64,000 nt of DNA from Nitrospirota bacterium (GCA_016215115.1 JACRLN010000014.1:62001-126000), one strand, 5' to 3'. Counted from the first letter of the stretch, positions 43,162 through 52,323 are shown. Notes: generated from the letters alone by a model not told the origin. Made by a program: numbers and translations.

Positions 43162-43683
43162 ATGCTAAAAAAGACAAAAACAGCAAAGAAGAAAACAGTA
43201 AAACCGGTAAAAACTTCTAAACCACAAAAAGCAAAAAAGGTTGAAAAACGGAAGAAAACAAATATTATGACAACAAAAAGAAAAAACACAACGCTAAAGA
43301 TAAAAGAAGGATCTATGACGCCAAGAGAAAAAAAACTACAGGAAATCAAACAGAAACTTTTGTCTCAAAGGGATTCATTATTAAAAGAAGCAGAGGAAAC
43401 GCTGAATATTCTTCCGTCAGATCTTAACTTTCCTGATATGGGAGACCAGGCAACAGCAGAGACTGACAGGAACTTTATATTACGGTTGAGAGACAGGGAA
43501 CGCTTGCTCCTGAAAAAAATTGAAGAAACAATCGAGCGTATTGACAACAAAGAATATGGGATGTGTGTTGAATGCGGTAATGAGATCGGTACTAAGAGGC
43601 TTGAGGCAAGGCCTGTTACAACTTTGTGCATAGAATGTAAAACCCGTCAGGAAGAAGAAGAGAGAATATCTGCAGGCGGGTAA
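43162..43683 (+). CDS. DksA/TraR-family zinc-finger protein with Lys-rich N-terminal extension
   Basis: The 173-residue protein has a coiled-coil (PREKKLQEIKQKLLSQRDSL), an acidic DMGDQATAETD segment, and the zinc finger CVECG ... CIECK near the C-terminus. DksA-type proteins enter the secondary channel of RNA polymerase and act with ppGpp. The first 50 residues are strongly basic (MLKKTKTAKKKTVKPVKTSK), not a normal DksA feature, and resemble H1-like tails; internal Met codons (residue 36 or 52) might give a shorter form. GAGGT lies 8 bases before the ATG. A perfect terminator follows. Confidence 0.85.
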   Translation: MLKKTKTAKKKTVKPVKTSKPQKAKKVEKRKKTNIMTTKRKNTTLKIKEGSMTPREKKLQEIKQKLLSQRDSLLKEAEETLNILPSDLNFPDMGDQATAETDRNFILRLRDRERLLLKKIEETIERIDNKEYGMCVECGNEIGTKRLEARPVTTLCIECKTRQEEEERISAGG

Positions 43684-43733
43684 TTTATTTTACAAATCCA
43701 TCATATTGTTTAATGATTCTTTAGTAAGCATCT

Positions 43734-43764
43734 AAAAAGGACAAGCGTCTCGCTTGTCCTTTTT
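43734..43764 (+). terminator. Rho-independent terminator after the DksA-type gene
   Basis: AAAAAGGACAAGCG (43734-43747), TCT loop, CGCTTGTCCTTTTT: a perfect stem with U-tract. Confidence 0.93.
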
Positions 43765-43886
43765 ATTTTGGTTCTTTTGGGATACCCGTTGGAAAGCGAC
43801 TGAATTGTATTGTATTATATACGAATAAAAACCAATGAGTAATTAATAGTCTCAAAATATTATTTACAAACTGTCGGCCTTTGTCC

Positions 43887-43964
43887 GTCATGCCCGAGGT
43901 CCTTAATCGGGCATCCAGAGACTAAATACTACTGGATTCCCGCTCAACAGATTGCGGGAATAAC
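43887..43964. repeat. Palindromic GTCATNCCCG element, copy h
   Basis: Complete two-arm copy upstream of the tRNA gene: GTCATGCCCGA...TCGGGCATCCAG and CTGGATTCCCGC...GCGGGAATAAC. Nothing else is seen in 43765-44010. Confidence 0.85.
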
Positions 43965-44010
43965 GCCTATAAAAGTTTACAGACTATAATGAGACCCTTA
44001 ATTAAATGAC

Positions 44011-44083
44011 GCCACCGTGGCTCAATTGGCAGAGCAATGCATTCGTAATGCATAGGTTAGGGGTTCAACTCCCCTCGGTGGCT
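44011..44083 (+). tRNA. tRNA-Thr(CGU)
   Basis: A complete cloverleaf: acceptor GCCACCG pairs with CGGTGGC (44076-44082), D-arm GGCTC..GAGC, anticodon stem ATGCA/TGCAT with loop TTCGTAA (anticodon CGT at 44044-44046, reads ACG), and T-arm GGGGTTCAACTCCCC. CCA is not encoded. The gene is convergent with the ATPase ending at 44092, only 8 bases away. Confidence 0.95.
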
Positions 44084-44091
44084 CTTTTAAT

Positions 44092-45675
44092 TTACACGTT
44101 CCCGGTTCTTATCAGGTCCTGGTAATATGACGGCATATCGGCAAATTTCAGCCCGTCCTCAAATGTTATCTTGCCTTCAAAGCATAATTTTGCGATGCTC
44201 CGGTCAATGGATAACATATCCTCTGATGCAACCTGCATAAGCGATTTAATATTGACGGTCTTGCCTTCCCTGATCAGATTTCTGACACGTGAAGAACCGG
44301 TTAATTTTTCATAGGCAAGGATTTTGCCGTCACCTTCTTTTTGTGGAATCAGCTTCTGTGAAAGTACAAGGAGCAGAGTATCCGCAAGCTGAATCCTTAT
44401 CTGCGGCTGCTGATTTTGAGGGAAAATATTGATAATCCTGTCAAGCGCAGTAATTGTATTTAAAGAGGTCATGGCGCTTATAACCATATGCCCTGTTTCT
44501 GCGGCATTCAGGGCCATGACAATACTCTCAGTATCTCTCAATTCACTTATCACAATAACATCAGCGCCCTGTCTTGTTACATGTTTAAGCCCTGCTGAAA
44601 ATGATTCTGTATCGATCCCGATTTCCCTTTGATTTACATTGCTCTTTTTATGTCTGTGTAAATATTCAATCGGGTCCTCAAGAGTCACAATATTACATTT
44701 TCTCGTTGAGTTTATTACATCAACAAGTGCAGATATTGTTGCGGTCTTGCCGTTTCCGGGAAGCCCTGCAATTAATATCAGTCCTTGTGGTTTCATAATA
44801 TAGTCGGTTACCCATTCGGGAAGGCAAAGTTCTTTTACTGAGGGAATATTCTCAAATATCAGACGTGCAGAAAGAGAAACGGAATTCCTCTGTTTATAAA
44901 GAGTTATTCTAAAACGGCCTGTGTCTTTAAGAGAAAGGACAAAGTCCAGTTCTTTATCTCTTTCAAATTCCTCCATCTGCCCTTTCTTAAGAATATCATA
45001 CAGGAAATCCCTCATTTGTGCAGTTGTGATTTTAGGCATGGAGAGCCTTTTAAATTCATTATTAATCCTTAAACCCGGTGGAGCGCCTGCGGTAAGATAA
45101 AGGTCTGCTGCCTTGAAATCAGGAATAAGTCTTAATAACGTATATATGCCTGGTATTTTAGATTCAACCCTGAACTTCCCTTCACTGAGCTGCTCTCCGT
45201 CAAAAGGCACATTGCCATAGCCTTCTTTTTTAAACCTGCTTATTGCTTTATCCATTTGATAAAGAGAAACAATATATGGCTTGACAGCGCAGCCGGCAGC
45301 AAGTTCAACATTCTTTACCACATCCATATTATCAGGACTGACCATAGCCAGTGATACCGTGTTGCCGGATTTATTCAATGGCAACACCTTAAAAGATCTT
45401 ACCAGTTCAAAAGGAATAAGCCTCATAACATCAGTTGGGATTTTTACTTCAAATAAGTTTATAAACGGAAGGTTATATTGCTTACTCAAAATGTTCAGGA
45501 GCGTATCATCATCCACATACCCCATATCTTCAAGAATTGAACCGAGACGCCCTCCCCTTTGAATCTGCCTGTCAAGCGCCCTGGAGAGATGCTCCTGGGT
45601 TATCAGATCGTAGTCCAGAAGCATCTCTCCAATACGGGGTTTTAGTTTTCCTGTTAAATCTTGCATATATGCCAC
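44092..45675 (-). CDS. MshEN-PilT fusion ATPase
   Basis: The 527-residue protein starts at GTG 45675 (an ATG at 45666 is possible). Residues 10-150 form a MshEN/GspE-N domain with tandem RIGEMLLDYDLITQEHLSRA and GGRLGSILEDMGYV units, the motif that binds c-di-GMP in MshE. Residues 175-527 are a PilT-type retraction ATPase: Walker A GLPGNGKT (304-311), NVNQREIGIDTESF, and the Walker B region ADVIVISELRDTESI, where VGEMRD is usual. PilT normally lacks an N-terminal MshEN domain, so this is probably a c-di-GMP-responsive ATPase for type IV pili or secretion. It has no C-terminal zinc site, unlike GspE. Confidence 0.88.
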   Translation of the reverse strand: MAYMQDLTGKLKPRIGEMLLDYDLITQEHLSRALDRQIQRGGRLGSILEDMGYVDDDTLLNILSKQYNLPFINLFEVKIPTDVMRLIPFELVRSFKVLPLNKSGNTVSLAMVSPDNMDVVKNVELAAGCAVKPYIVSLYQMDKAISRFKKEGYGNVPFDGEQLSEGKFRVESKIPGIYTLLRLIPDFKAADLYLTAGAPPGLRINNEFKRLSMPKITTAQMRDFLYDILKKGQMEEFERDKELDFVLSLKDTGRFRITLYKQRNSVSLSARLIFENIPSVKELCLPEWVTDYIMKPQGLILIAGLPGNGKTATISALVDVINSTRKCNIVTLEDPIEYLHRHKKSNVNQREIGIDTESFSAGLKHVTRQGADVIVISELRDTESIVMALNAAETGHMVISAMTSLNTITALDRIINIFPQNQQPQIRIQLADTLLLVLSQKLIPQKEGDGKILAYEKLTGSSRVRNLIREGKTVNIKSLMQVASEDMLSIDRSIAKLCFEGKITFEDGLKFADMPSYYQDLIRTGNV

Positions 45676-45683
45676 TGACTATA

Positions 45684-45699
45684 ATATATATATATATAT
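45684..45699. repeat. (AT)8 microsatellite upstream of the ATPase gene
   Basis: Eight AT dinucleotides within the 46-base space between the FKBP stop and the ATPase start. Confidence 0.9.
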
Positions 45700-45721
45700 T
45701 TCAGGAACAAATTGCAACAGA

Positions 45722-46441
45722 TTATTTAGCTGTGCCCTCATTTTTAACTGCACTTCCTTCAATGGAAAGCAGTTCTACATCAAAAACAAGTGTAGAATTC
45801 GGCCCTATTTCCCGGCCTGCTCCGTGGTCCCCGTAAGCAAGGGTGGATGGTATAAACAACTGCCATTTTGAACCGGCTTTCATGAGTTGCAGCGCCTCAG
45901 TCCAGCCGGGGATTACGCCATTAACTTTAAATGTTGCAGGTTGTCCATGACTTTCAGAACTGTCAAATTCAGTTCCATTTATCAAAGCACCGCGATAATT
46001 TACTGTTACTGTATCCGTTGGTTTAGGCATCTCTCCGGAACCCTCTTTGATAACTTTATATTGTAATCCGCTCGGTAGGGTTACCACCCCTTCTTTCTTC
46101 TTGTTTTCGTCAAGAAAGGCCTCTCCTTCTTTTTTATTTTTTTCAGCAATCTCTTTCATGCGCTCCATCTGTTTTGCCATCATTTCATTTTTAAAATTTG
46201 TCATGGTTTCACGGAATTCCTGATCAGTTATCAACGGCTCTTTCCCGGATAACATATCCTTTACCCCCCTGGCAAGGATATCAGGGTCGATATCTATGGA
46301 TTGAGATTTTAGACTATTACCTATTTCCATACCTATACCGTAACTTACCTTATCCCTCTGGGTCTTCAAAACACTATTTTCTTCTGCATAAACTACACTT
46401 GCTAAAAGTGCAATACTTAATAATGCAATAAACAATCTCAT
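45722..46441 (-). CDS. fkpA: FKBP-type peptidyl-prolyl isomerase (FkpA/Mip-like)
   Basis: The 239-residue protein has a signal peptide (to VVYA, 19), an N-terminal helical dimerisation domain (KVSYGIGMEIGNSLKSQSID) and a C-terminal FKBP domain (YRGALINGTEFDSSESHGQP, FKVNGVIPGWTEALQLMKAG, PSTLAYGDHGAG). It is a periplasmic or outer-membrane folding catalyst. Same strand as the lipoprotein upstream and the ATPase downstream. Confidence 0.92.
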   Translation of the reverse strand: MRLFIALLSIALLASVVYAEENSVLKTQRDKVSYGIGMEIGNSLKSQSIDIDPDILARGVKDMLSGKEPLITDQEFRETMTNFKNEMMAKQMERMKEIAEKNKKEGEAFLDENKKKEGVVTLPSGLQYKVIKEGSGEMPKPTDTVTVNYRGALINGTEFDSSESHGQPATFKVNGVIPGWTEALQLMKAGSKWQLFIPSTLAYGDHGAGREIGPNSTLVFDVELLSIEGSAVKNEGTAK

Positions 46442-46513
46442 GTAACCTCCCTTTATTGTTTTATTTAGGATTTTTAATACAGGGAATATTATAGAAATAT
46501 TCTGTAAAATAAT

Positions 46514-47224
46514 CTACTTCTTATCAGGAACGGTTTCTTCAGTAACAGTATCATCTTGAGACTCCGGAGCCTTTTGCTTCTCTTCAATCAGCGCAAAATC
46601 AGGCTTTTTATCCTGAATTTTATTTTCAGCTTTGGGAATAAATAAAAAATCCTTCTCAAACTGTTTTATTATTCTGTCAATGGAAATCCTTGCAGCTTCG
46701 TCAGATGTTTTGACGTACAAACCGGAAGCTTCATAAGCGCCCTTATAATTATATTGTGCATTCCATAAAATTTCGCCTTTAATGTCCTTAATGGTCACCA
46801 TCATGGTGCTGCTTTGCGAAGTCCATATCCCTCCGGGTATAATTTCTGTTCCTGCCATCGGGTTGTAACTTTTCAGACTTAAATTGTCATCGCCGGTGTA
46901 CCATGTATCCCCATATAATACATTCGTTGTATATCCCGCGATAGATCCCGTGAAACCTTTTTTCGATGTGCTCGTAAAAACTATCTCGATAAGACTGTTA
47001 AATGTGTCCTTTTTGTATATCTGCAGATATTTCCCAAACTCAGCCGAAGCGGAGTCATAAATAATTTTATCCATGGTAAGATTACCCGATCTAACCCTGA
47101 CCTGGTAAGTTCTGTCAACAGTTATTGAAGAAAGGTTTGCCGCCTGTTTGTTGACGCTCATGGTTGAGCAGTTGTTGAAGTTAAATATAATGACTAATGC
47201 AATAAGCAGTTTTAAATATTTCAT
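46514..47224 (-). CDS. Putative lipoprotein, DUF4136-like
   Basis: The ATG at 47224 (MKYLKLLIALVIIFNFNNCS), preceded by CAGGG, is preferred to the in-frame TTG at 47239. A signal with Cys19 suggests a lipoprotein, although FNNC is a poor lipobox. The 236-residue body resembles DUF4136/GNA1162-type outer-membrane lipoproteins only loosely (EILWNAQYNYKGAYEASGLY, DEAARISIDRIIKQFEKDFL). The C-terminus is acidic and low complexity. Function unknown. Confidence 0.6.
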   Translation of the reverse strand: MKYLKLLIALVIIFNFNNCSTMSVNKQAANLSSITVDRTYQVRVRSGNLTMDKIIYDSASAEFGKYLQIYKKDTFNSLIEIVFTSTSKKGFTGSIAGYTTNVLYGDTWYTGDDNLSLKSYNPMAGTEIIPGGIWTSQSSTMMVTIKDIKGEILWNAQYNYKGAYEASGLYVKTSDEAARISIDRIIKQFEKDFLFIPKAENKIQDKKPDFALIEEKQKAPESQDDTVTEETVPDKK

Positions 47225-47317
47225 AACCCTGAAAATCAATTTAATCCATTATACAAATATACGGCAAATCAACATGCTAAGTTATTTTGTAATCTAACCT
47301 CTATTACACTAATCCAA

Positions 47318-49186
47318 TTATTGAATCTGTGTACGTATTTTATTAACAGCTATCTTGGATTCTCCATCAACGATAAAACCTGCTTTATTTCCAAAGAAAG
47401 ATAAATTTGAAATCTCATCGATAAAATTATCGTTTATGAAGAACCGTGTATTATTACCCTGCCTTACAATCTTAAGAATATTTGACGCATTCTGATTGTA
47501 AGCTGTATCTTTTATCTTTCCGGAGGACAATTCCTGCAAGACGCCATTCTTATACTTGCTGATTGAATAGAACCCGTTTTCTCTAATCTGGAAGGTATAA
47601 TTATTAAGTGCGTCTTTTGCTCCAAATACAAGTCCGTAAGCATGTTTATCCGGGCTTTTTACAAGCAACCCATAAGAATAACCGCCTGCGCTTCTCACTG
47701 CTCTTATGGAAACTTCCGTTATAAGGTTTAAGGCAACGGGAAAATCGTAAGGATAAAACATGATGTGCGGCCCTTTTTTTCTCTTGTTCTCGATCAGGTA
47801 TTCACCACCTTTTATTTGCGCAGAAGCCATATTTGTATCAAATATATCCCAGTTATTCGTATTCTTGTTAAATAATTCCTCAAAGACAATAAAATGTTCC
47901 TGTGGGACTGAACTGACTGGAGGTTTAGTTTTATTAATTTCAACATTACTGTCCGTCTTAATGTTTTGAAGAACTGGACCGGCATCAGGGGTTGACTGCA
48001 CCTTAGCTTCTGTAACAGGTTCAGTTTTAGAGTCAGAGCCCGGTTTAATTTCTCCTTCAGTCTTCTCAGGAATATTAAGGATGACCCCCTCTGAATTCGT
48101 GTCCTTCCTGTCAGCTATTTTTGCAAATTCATCCATATAGTTTGATGTTAAAAGCCGTTCTGACTTAGGTAATTCCTGCAATGCAGTATTATTGGTTTGA
48201 ATATCAACAGCGGGAGATTCATGCTTATCCTTATAAATATCGTTTTGTGTTGAATTTGCAATAGGCTGATCTGTCCCTTCTTTATTAGATTCTTGTATTT
48301 TTAAAGTTCTTGGTCGTGCTGATTCAGTCAATTTCTGCACTGATAAACTGTCAGGCTTTGCTTCATCGGGAGACGTCAAGGGACGGTCCTTAACGGTTTG
48401 TTGTGGGGAAGCTGAATCTACATGAGGAGGGGTAATGTTTTTAGCCCCTTTTTGGGAATTGTCATGTGTTAAAAACAAAGTAACCGCTGCAATAATTACA
48501 ACAATCGTTACAACCGGAATATATACACGGTTTATCTTTCTTTTACCCGCATATGCAGTATGAATGTCTCTGTAAACTTTACTTCTGTTATCATGTGGCA
48601 CCCATTTGTCCTGATCTTCTTTAACTTTTATATCAGAGGTCATGGCGCTTACTGTTTTCTCTGTCTCAGGTTTATCAAAAGACTCAGATTCAGTTTTTTT
48701 ATCAGATGTATCATGAGGCTTCAAAGCATCTTTATTGTTTCTTTGAATTGCGTTAAAGAATAAATCTCCTTTCTGTCCGGTATCCTTCTGTTCTTGATCT
48801 TTCTGCATTATTGAGACGTCAGCCTCTTTATCAAGAGACGACCCAACATGTTTATGCTTGTCTGTATTTATAAAATCTGTTATATTGTTTTTAGCCTCCT
48901 CGTCTATTTCTATGAATTTTATTCCTGCTATACAGTTGTACCAGGAATCTTTCCTCCAGACTATTTCTCCTATGGCAGAAACAGAAAAATCAATATAAGG
49001 ATGCTTTAATCTGCACTCTAAAGCTTCTCCTATTTTAAAGTCAAATCCCTGAGAATCAAGACTGAATCCTTCGTTAGAAAGATTACTCGTTATGCCCTGA
49101 AGATATATTGCTGACTTATTTAATGGTCTGAATTCTACGATAAGAAAGGCATCGGATCTTTGAGATTGTCTTTTTTCAGGTGACAT
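47318..49186 (-). CDS. PilZ-domain transmembrane protein with extracytoplasmic LamG-like domain
   Basis: Residues 1-110 are a PilZ domain with both c-di-GMP motifs, RQSQR (6-10) and NLSNEGFS (35-42). A charged low-complexity linker leads to a single transmembrane helix (about 221-240, VYIPVVTIVVIIAAVTLFLT), a second long linker rich in Asp, Glu, Lys, Ser and Thr, and a C-terminal beta-sandwich of about 150 residues (FEELFNKNTNNWDIFDTNMA, SYGLLVKSPDKHAYGLVFGA) like LamG/DUF1080 folds. The layout suggests that c-di-GMP in the cytoplasm is signalled across the membrane to a ligand-binding domain. I know of no characterised protein with this order. Confidence 0.8.
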   Translation of the reverse strand: MSPEKRQSQRSDAFLIVEFRPLNKSAIYLQGITSNLSNEGFSLDSQGFDFKIGEALECRLKHPYIDFSVSAIGEIVWRKDSWYNCIAGIKFIEIDEEAKNNITDFINTDKHKHVGSSLDKEADVSIMQKDQEQKDTGQKGDLFFNAIQRNNKDALKPHDTSDKKTESESFDKPETEKTVSAMTSDIKVKEDQDKWVPHDNRSKVYRDIHTAYAGKRKINRVYIPVVTIVVIIAAVTLFLTHDNSQKGAKNITPPHVDSASPQQTVKDRPLTSPDEAKPDSLSVQKLTESARPRTLKIQESNKEGTDQPIANSTQNDIYKDKHESPAVDIQTNNTALQELPKSERLLTSNYMDEFAKIADRKDTNSEGVILNIPEKTEGEIKPGSDSKTEPVTEAKVQSTPDAGPVLQNIKTDSNVEINKTKPPVSSVPQEHFIVFEELFNKNTNNWDIFDTNMASAQIKGGEYLIENKRKKGPHIMFYPYDFPVALNLITEVSIRAVRSAGGYSYGLLVKSPDKHAYGLVFGAKDALNNYTFQIRENGFYSISKYKNGVLQELSSGKIKDTAYNQNASNILKIVRQGNNTRFFINDNFIDEISNLSFFGNKAGFIVDGESKIAVNKIRTQIQ

Positions 49187-49358
49187 TGGGGCTCCCCGTA
49201 TAAATGTAAAATAGCAGATACCAAATGATTAACATTGCATAACAAGTTTAATTATAAAAAAAATATTATATATCATTTTTCTGTTAAAGCTCATTGGCAT
49301 CTATTAACATTTTAACATATATAAGACAGTTAAGACTCTAAAAAAATATAAGTACGAA

Positions 49359-50291
49359 TCAGTTCCGTCCCTCTATCCTCTTCAACCCCGCATCTATCGC
49401 TGCCTTTACTGCCTTCCTGTATTCTTCATTCTTAATCCTTCGGTCGAGCGGAGGATGCTCAACCGCTTTGTAGCAGGGATAATACTGAGACATTATGTTT
49501 GTGTAGGTGTTCGGTGAGATTTCTTCAGCAAGGAATCTGACGACTTCTTCTGTGCCTGCTAATCCTTCAGGAAGCACAAGATGCCTCACAAGCATTCCCC
49601 TCAAGGCTATGCCCCTGTTATCCAGGATTAAATCACTTACCTGCCTGTGCATTTCCTTAATCGCAACTTTTGCAACAGAAGGATAATCTTCTGCTTTTGA
49701 ATATTTTTTTGCCGCTTCGGGATTAGCATACTTAAAATCAGGCATGTAAATGTCAATAATTCCATCAAGAATTTTCAATGTCTCAACAGCTTCATACCCT
49801 CCGCAGTTATATACAAGTGGAACATTCAATCCTTTATCAATTGCAATCTCAAGAGATTTTAAAATCATTGGAACCTGATGAGTAGGAGTCACGAAGTTAA
49901 TATTGTGACAGCCTGAATTTTGCTGCAGGTTCAGCATTATATCAGCCAATGCTTTAAAAGAAATTTCATGGCCCTCTCCAAGATGGCTTATAGTCCAGTT
50001 CTGACAGAATAAACAGCCGAGATTGCAGTATGTAAAAAAAATTGTACCTGAGCCGTGATAACCGACAAGAGGCGCCTCTTCACCGAAATGTGGATTATAG
50101 CTTGAGACAAAAGGTTTGTCACCGGTCCTGCAAAAACCCCTTTCACCAGAGGTCCTGTCCACTCTGCAATTGCGGGGGCAGAGGTTGCAGTTTTTTAGAA
50201 TCTCTTCAGCCTGCCGGATTTTTTCTTTCAGTTGTTTCCCGGAGAGATTCAGGTAAGCAGCTACGAAGCCTTTATCCGTTTCCTGGTCCAT
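49359..50291 (-). CDS. AmrS-like / PflA-like radical SAM protein
   Basis: The 310-residue protein has CNLCPRNCRVDRTSGERGFC at the N-terminus, the radical SAM motif CNLGCLFC, then NINFVTPTHQVP, IIDIYMPDFKY and LRGMLVRHLVLP. It belongs to the same large family as AmrS (14264) but to the shorter branch annotated as PflA-like. It overlaps the 3' end of leuD by 31 bases and so is the last gene of the leu set, where leuB would normally lie. Substrate unknown. Confidence 0.85.
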   Translation of the reverse strand: MDQETDKGFVAAYLNLSGKQLKEKIRQAEEILKNCNLCPRNCRVDRTSGERGFCRTGDKPFVSSYNPHFGEEAPLVGYHGSGTIFFTYCNLGCLFCQNWTISHLGEGHEISFKALADIMLNLQQNSGCHNINFVTPTHQVPMILKSLEIAIDKGLNVPLVYNCGGYEAVETLKILDGIIDIYMPDFKYANPEAAKKYSKAEDYPSVAKVAIKEMHRQVSDLILDNRGIALRGMLVRHLVLPEGLAGTEEVVRFLAEEISPNTYTNIMSQYYPCYKAVEHPPLDRRIKNEEYRKAVKAAIDAGLKRIEGRN

Positions 50292-50758
50292 TCTATCAAA
50301 CCTCCGGTGGAAATCAGCTCCTGCATAAACGAAGGAATGGGTTTTGCGGTATACTCTTCACCTTTTGTAATGTTTCTGATTTTACCCCTATCTGCATCTA
50401 TTTCAATTTCGTCGCCTTCCCTGATCTTTACAGAAGCCTCTTCTGATTCAAAGATAGGAAGTCCTATATTAAATGCATTTCTGTAAAAAATCCGGGCAAA
50501 GCTTTTCGCAGCAACAGCCTGAATACCGGCAGCTTTAATCGCTATCGGCGCATGTTCCCTTGAAGAACCGCAGCCAAAATTGGCCCCTGCAACTATCAAA
50601 TCCCCTGCCTTTACCTTTGATGCAAAATTCCTGTCCGCATCTTCCATCACATGTTTTGCAAGCTCCTTCGGATCCGATGTATTCAAATAACGTGCAGGGA
50701 TAATTGCGTCGGTATCTATATTATCACCGAACTTCCATGTTTTACCTTTTAAAATCAT
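50261..50758 (-). CDS. leuD: 3-isopropylmalate dehydratase small subunit LeuD
   Basis: AGGAGG at 50763-50768 selects the ATG at 50758 (MILKGKTWKFGDNIDTDAII); the farther ATG at 50782 touches the MITE-like element and is rejected. The 165-residue protein has NIDTDAIIPARYLN, the swivelling-domain loop GANFGCGSSREHAPIAIKAA and FARIFYRNAFNIGLPI, all standard for LeuD. With LeuC it isomerises isopropylmalate in leucine synthesis. Confidence 0.95.
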   Translation of the reverse strand: MILKGKTWKFGDNIDTDAIIPARYLNTSDPKELAKHVMEDADRNFASKVKAGDLIVAGANFGCGSSREHAPIAIKAAGIQAVAAKSFARIFYRNAFNIGLPIFESEEASVKIREGDEIEIDADRGKIRNITKGEEYTAKPIPSFMQELISTGGLIEWTRKRIKAS

Positions 50759-50782
50759 ATGACCTCCTATAAGCTTTTGCAT

Positions 50783-50948
50783 TTAAGTAATGAAAGGCTG
50801 TCTCAGAATTTCTATACGACACCTTTGTAAAAAAGCAGAGTGCATGAAGCAAAGAATATAGAGTGAAAAAATGACAAAAATTGCATTTAAGCAAAATTTA
50901 AACAACCTGTCGATTATAGAAATTCTGAGACAGCCTTTCATTACTTAA
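50783..50948. mobile_element. MITE-like element with perfect 34-bp terminal inverted repeats
   Basis: The 34 bases from 50783 (TTAAGTAATGAAAGGCTGTC ...) are repeated as a perfect inverted copy ending at 50948. The 98-base centre is AT-rich and has no open frame. It fills the whole space between leuC and leuD. A TTAA at each end could be a target duplication or part of the repeats. No transposase is present, so it is non-autonomous. Confidence 0.88.
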
Positions 50949-50953
50949 TTTAT

Positions 50954-52210
50954 CTAAACAACCTCATCCGGCACCGCTATCCTTCCCATTACCGCCGACG
51001 CTGCCGCAACAGCAGGGTTAGAGAGATAAACTTCACTCTCCGGATGTCCCATCCTGCCGACAAAATTCCTGTTCGTTGTCGCAATGGCCCTTTCGCCTTT
51101 TGCAAGAATCCCCATATGCCCTCCGAGACATGGACCGCATGTGGGTGTAGAAAATACCGCATCGGCATTCACAAATATCTCTGCCAGGCCTTCCTTAACT
51201 GCCTGTAAATAAATCTGCTGTGTTGCAGGGATAACGATCATCCTCACATTGGGATTTACCTTTTTCCCTTTTATCACCTCAGCAGCCTCTCTCAAGTCCT
51301 CGATCCTTCCGTTTGTGCAGGAGCCTACAACAACCTGATCTATTGTGATACTGGAAAGCTCTGCCGCGGGCTTTGTATTTGACGGAAGGTGAGGACAGGC
51401 TACAGTCAGCGGGATCTTTGAACAATCATATTCCCTCACTTCGACATACTTCGCACTTTTATCGGATGAATAAAATTTATACTTCCTCTTCGCCCTACCC
51501 TTCACATATTGTTCCGTTGTTTCATCAGGCGCAATTATGCCGTTCTTCCCTCCGGCCTCTATAGCCATATTGCACATAGTCAGCCTTCCATACATGGGAA
51601 GAGAACTGATGGCTTCGCCTGTAATTTCCATGGCCCTGTAAAGAGCGCCGTCAACACCGATGTCGCCGATAGTGTGCAGTATTAAATCCTTGCCGCCAAC
51701 CCATTTGTTAAGTTTTCCATAATATTTAAATTTCATTGATTCAGGCACTTTAAACCAGCATTCACCTGTAGCCATTGCAGAAGCTACATCTGTTGATCCC
51801 ACGCCTGTTGCAAAGGCCCCGAGTCCGCCGTATGTGCACGTGTGACTGTCTGCGCCGATAATTAAATCTCCCGGCACGACAAGCCCCTGCTCCGGCAGAA
51901 GAGCATGTTCCACTCCCATCCTTCCAACCTCAAAATAAAGACTGAGATTGTATTCCCTTGAAAAATCCCTGAGCATTTTGCACTGCTCTGCCGCCTTGAT
52001 GTCTTTCTGAGGCGCAAAATGGTCAGGTATAAAGGCAATCCTGTCTTTGTCAAATACATTTTTTGCGCCGATCTTTTTGAATTCAGTAATCGCTATTGGC
52101 GCAGTAATGTCATTAGCAAGGATCAGATCCACCTTTGCATTTATTAATTCCCCGGGTGTTACCTCTTTTTTGCCGCAATGCGCCGCAAGAATTTTTTCCG
52201 TGATTGTCAC
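50954..52210 (-). CDS. leuC: 3-isopropylmalate dehydratase large subunit LeuC
   Basis: The 418-residue protein is the shorter, archaeal-type LeuC/HacA form: [49 protein letters not shown] with the first cluster Cys, and [11 protein letters not shown] with the other two. It binds the catalytic [4Fe-4S] cluster. The stop codon is 5 bases from the MITE-like element that separates it from leuD. Confidence 0.95.
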   Translation of the reverse strand: MTITEKILAAHCGKKEVTPGELINAKVDLILANDITAPIAITEFKKIGAKNVFDKDRIAFIPDHFAPQKDIKAAEQCKMLRDFSREYNLSLYFEVGRMGVEHALLPEQGLVVPGDLIIGADSHTCTYGGLGAFATGVGSTDVASAMATGECWFKVPESMKFKYYGKLNKWVGGKDLILHTIGDIGVDGALYRAMEITGEAISSLPMYGRLTMCNMAIEAGGKNGIIAPDETTEQYVKGRAKRKYKFYSSDKSAKYVEVREYDCSKIPLTVACPHLPSNTKPAAELSSITIDQVVVGSCTNGRIEDLREAAEVIKGKKVNPNVRMIVIPATQQIYLQAVKEGLAEIFVNADAVFSTPTCGPCLGGHMGILAKGERAIATTNRNFVGRMGHPESEVYLSNPAVAAASAVMGRIAVPDEVV

Positions 52211-52233
52211 AGTTCCTCCGTGATTTGTTCTTT

Positions 52234-52323
52234 GTCATTCCCGTGACCCGTTCTCCGTAGCAGCCTGCTTCGCCGAAGTGCAACGAGGGCTGAACTACGA
52301 AGGATGAAAAAACGGGAATCCAG
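52234..52323. repeat. Palindromic element copy i, split by an insertion
   Basis: GTCATTCCCGT at 52234 and ACGGGAATCCAG at 52312-52323 form one arm whose loop is replaced by about 65 foreign bases. The remaining part of the 366-base space 52211-52576 shows no gene. Confidence 0.7.

Noticed and set aside
50759-50782. LeuD start at 50782
   Set aside because: It would add eight residues next to the MITE end; AGGAGG clearly serves the ATG at 50758.
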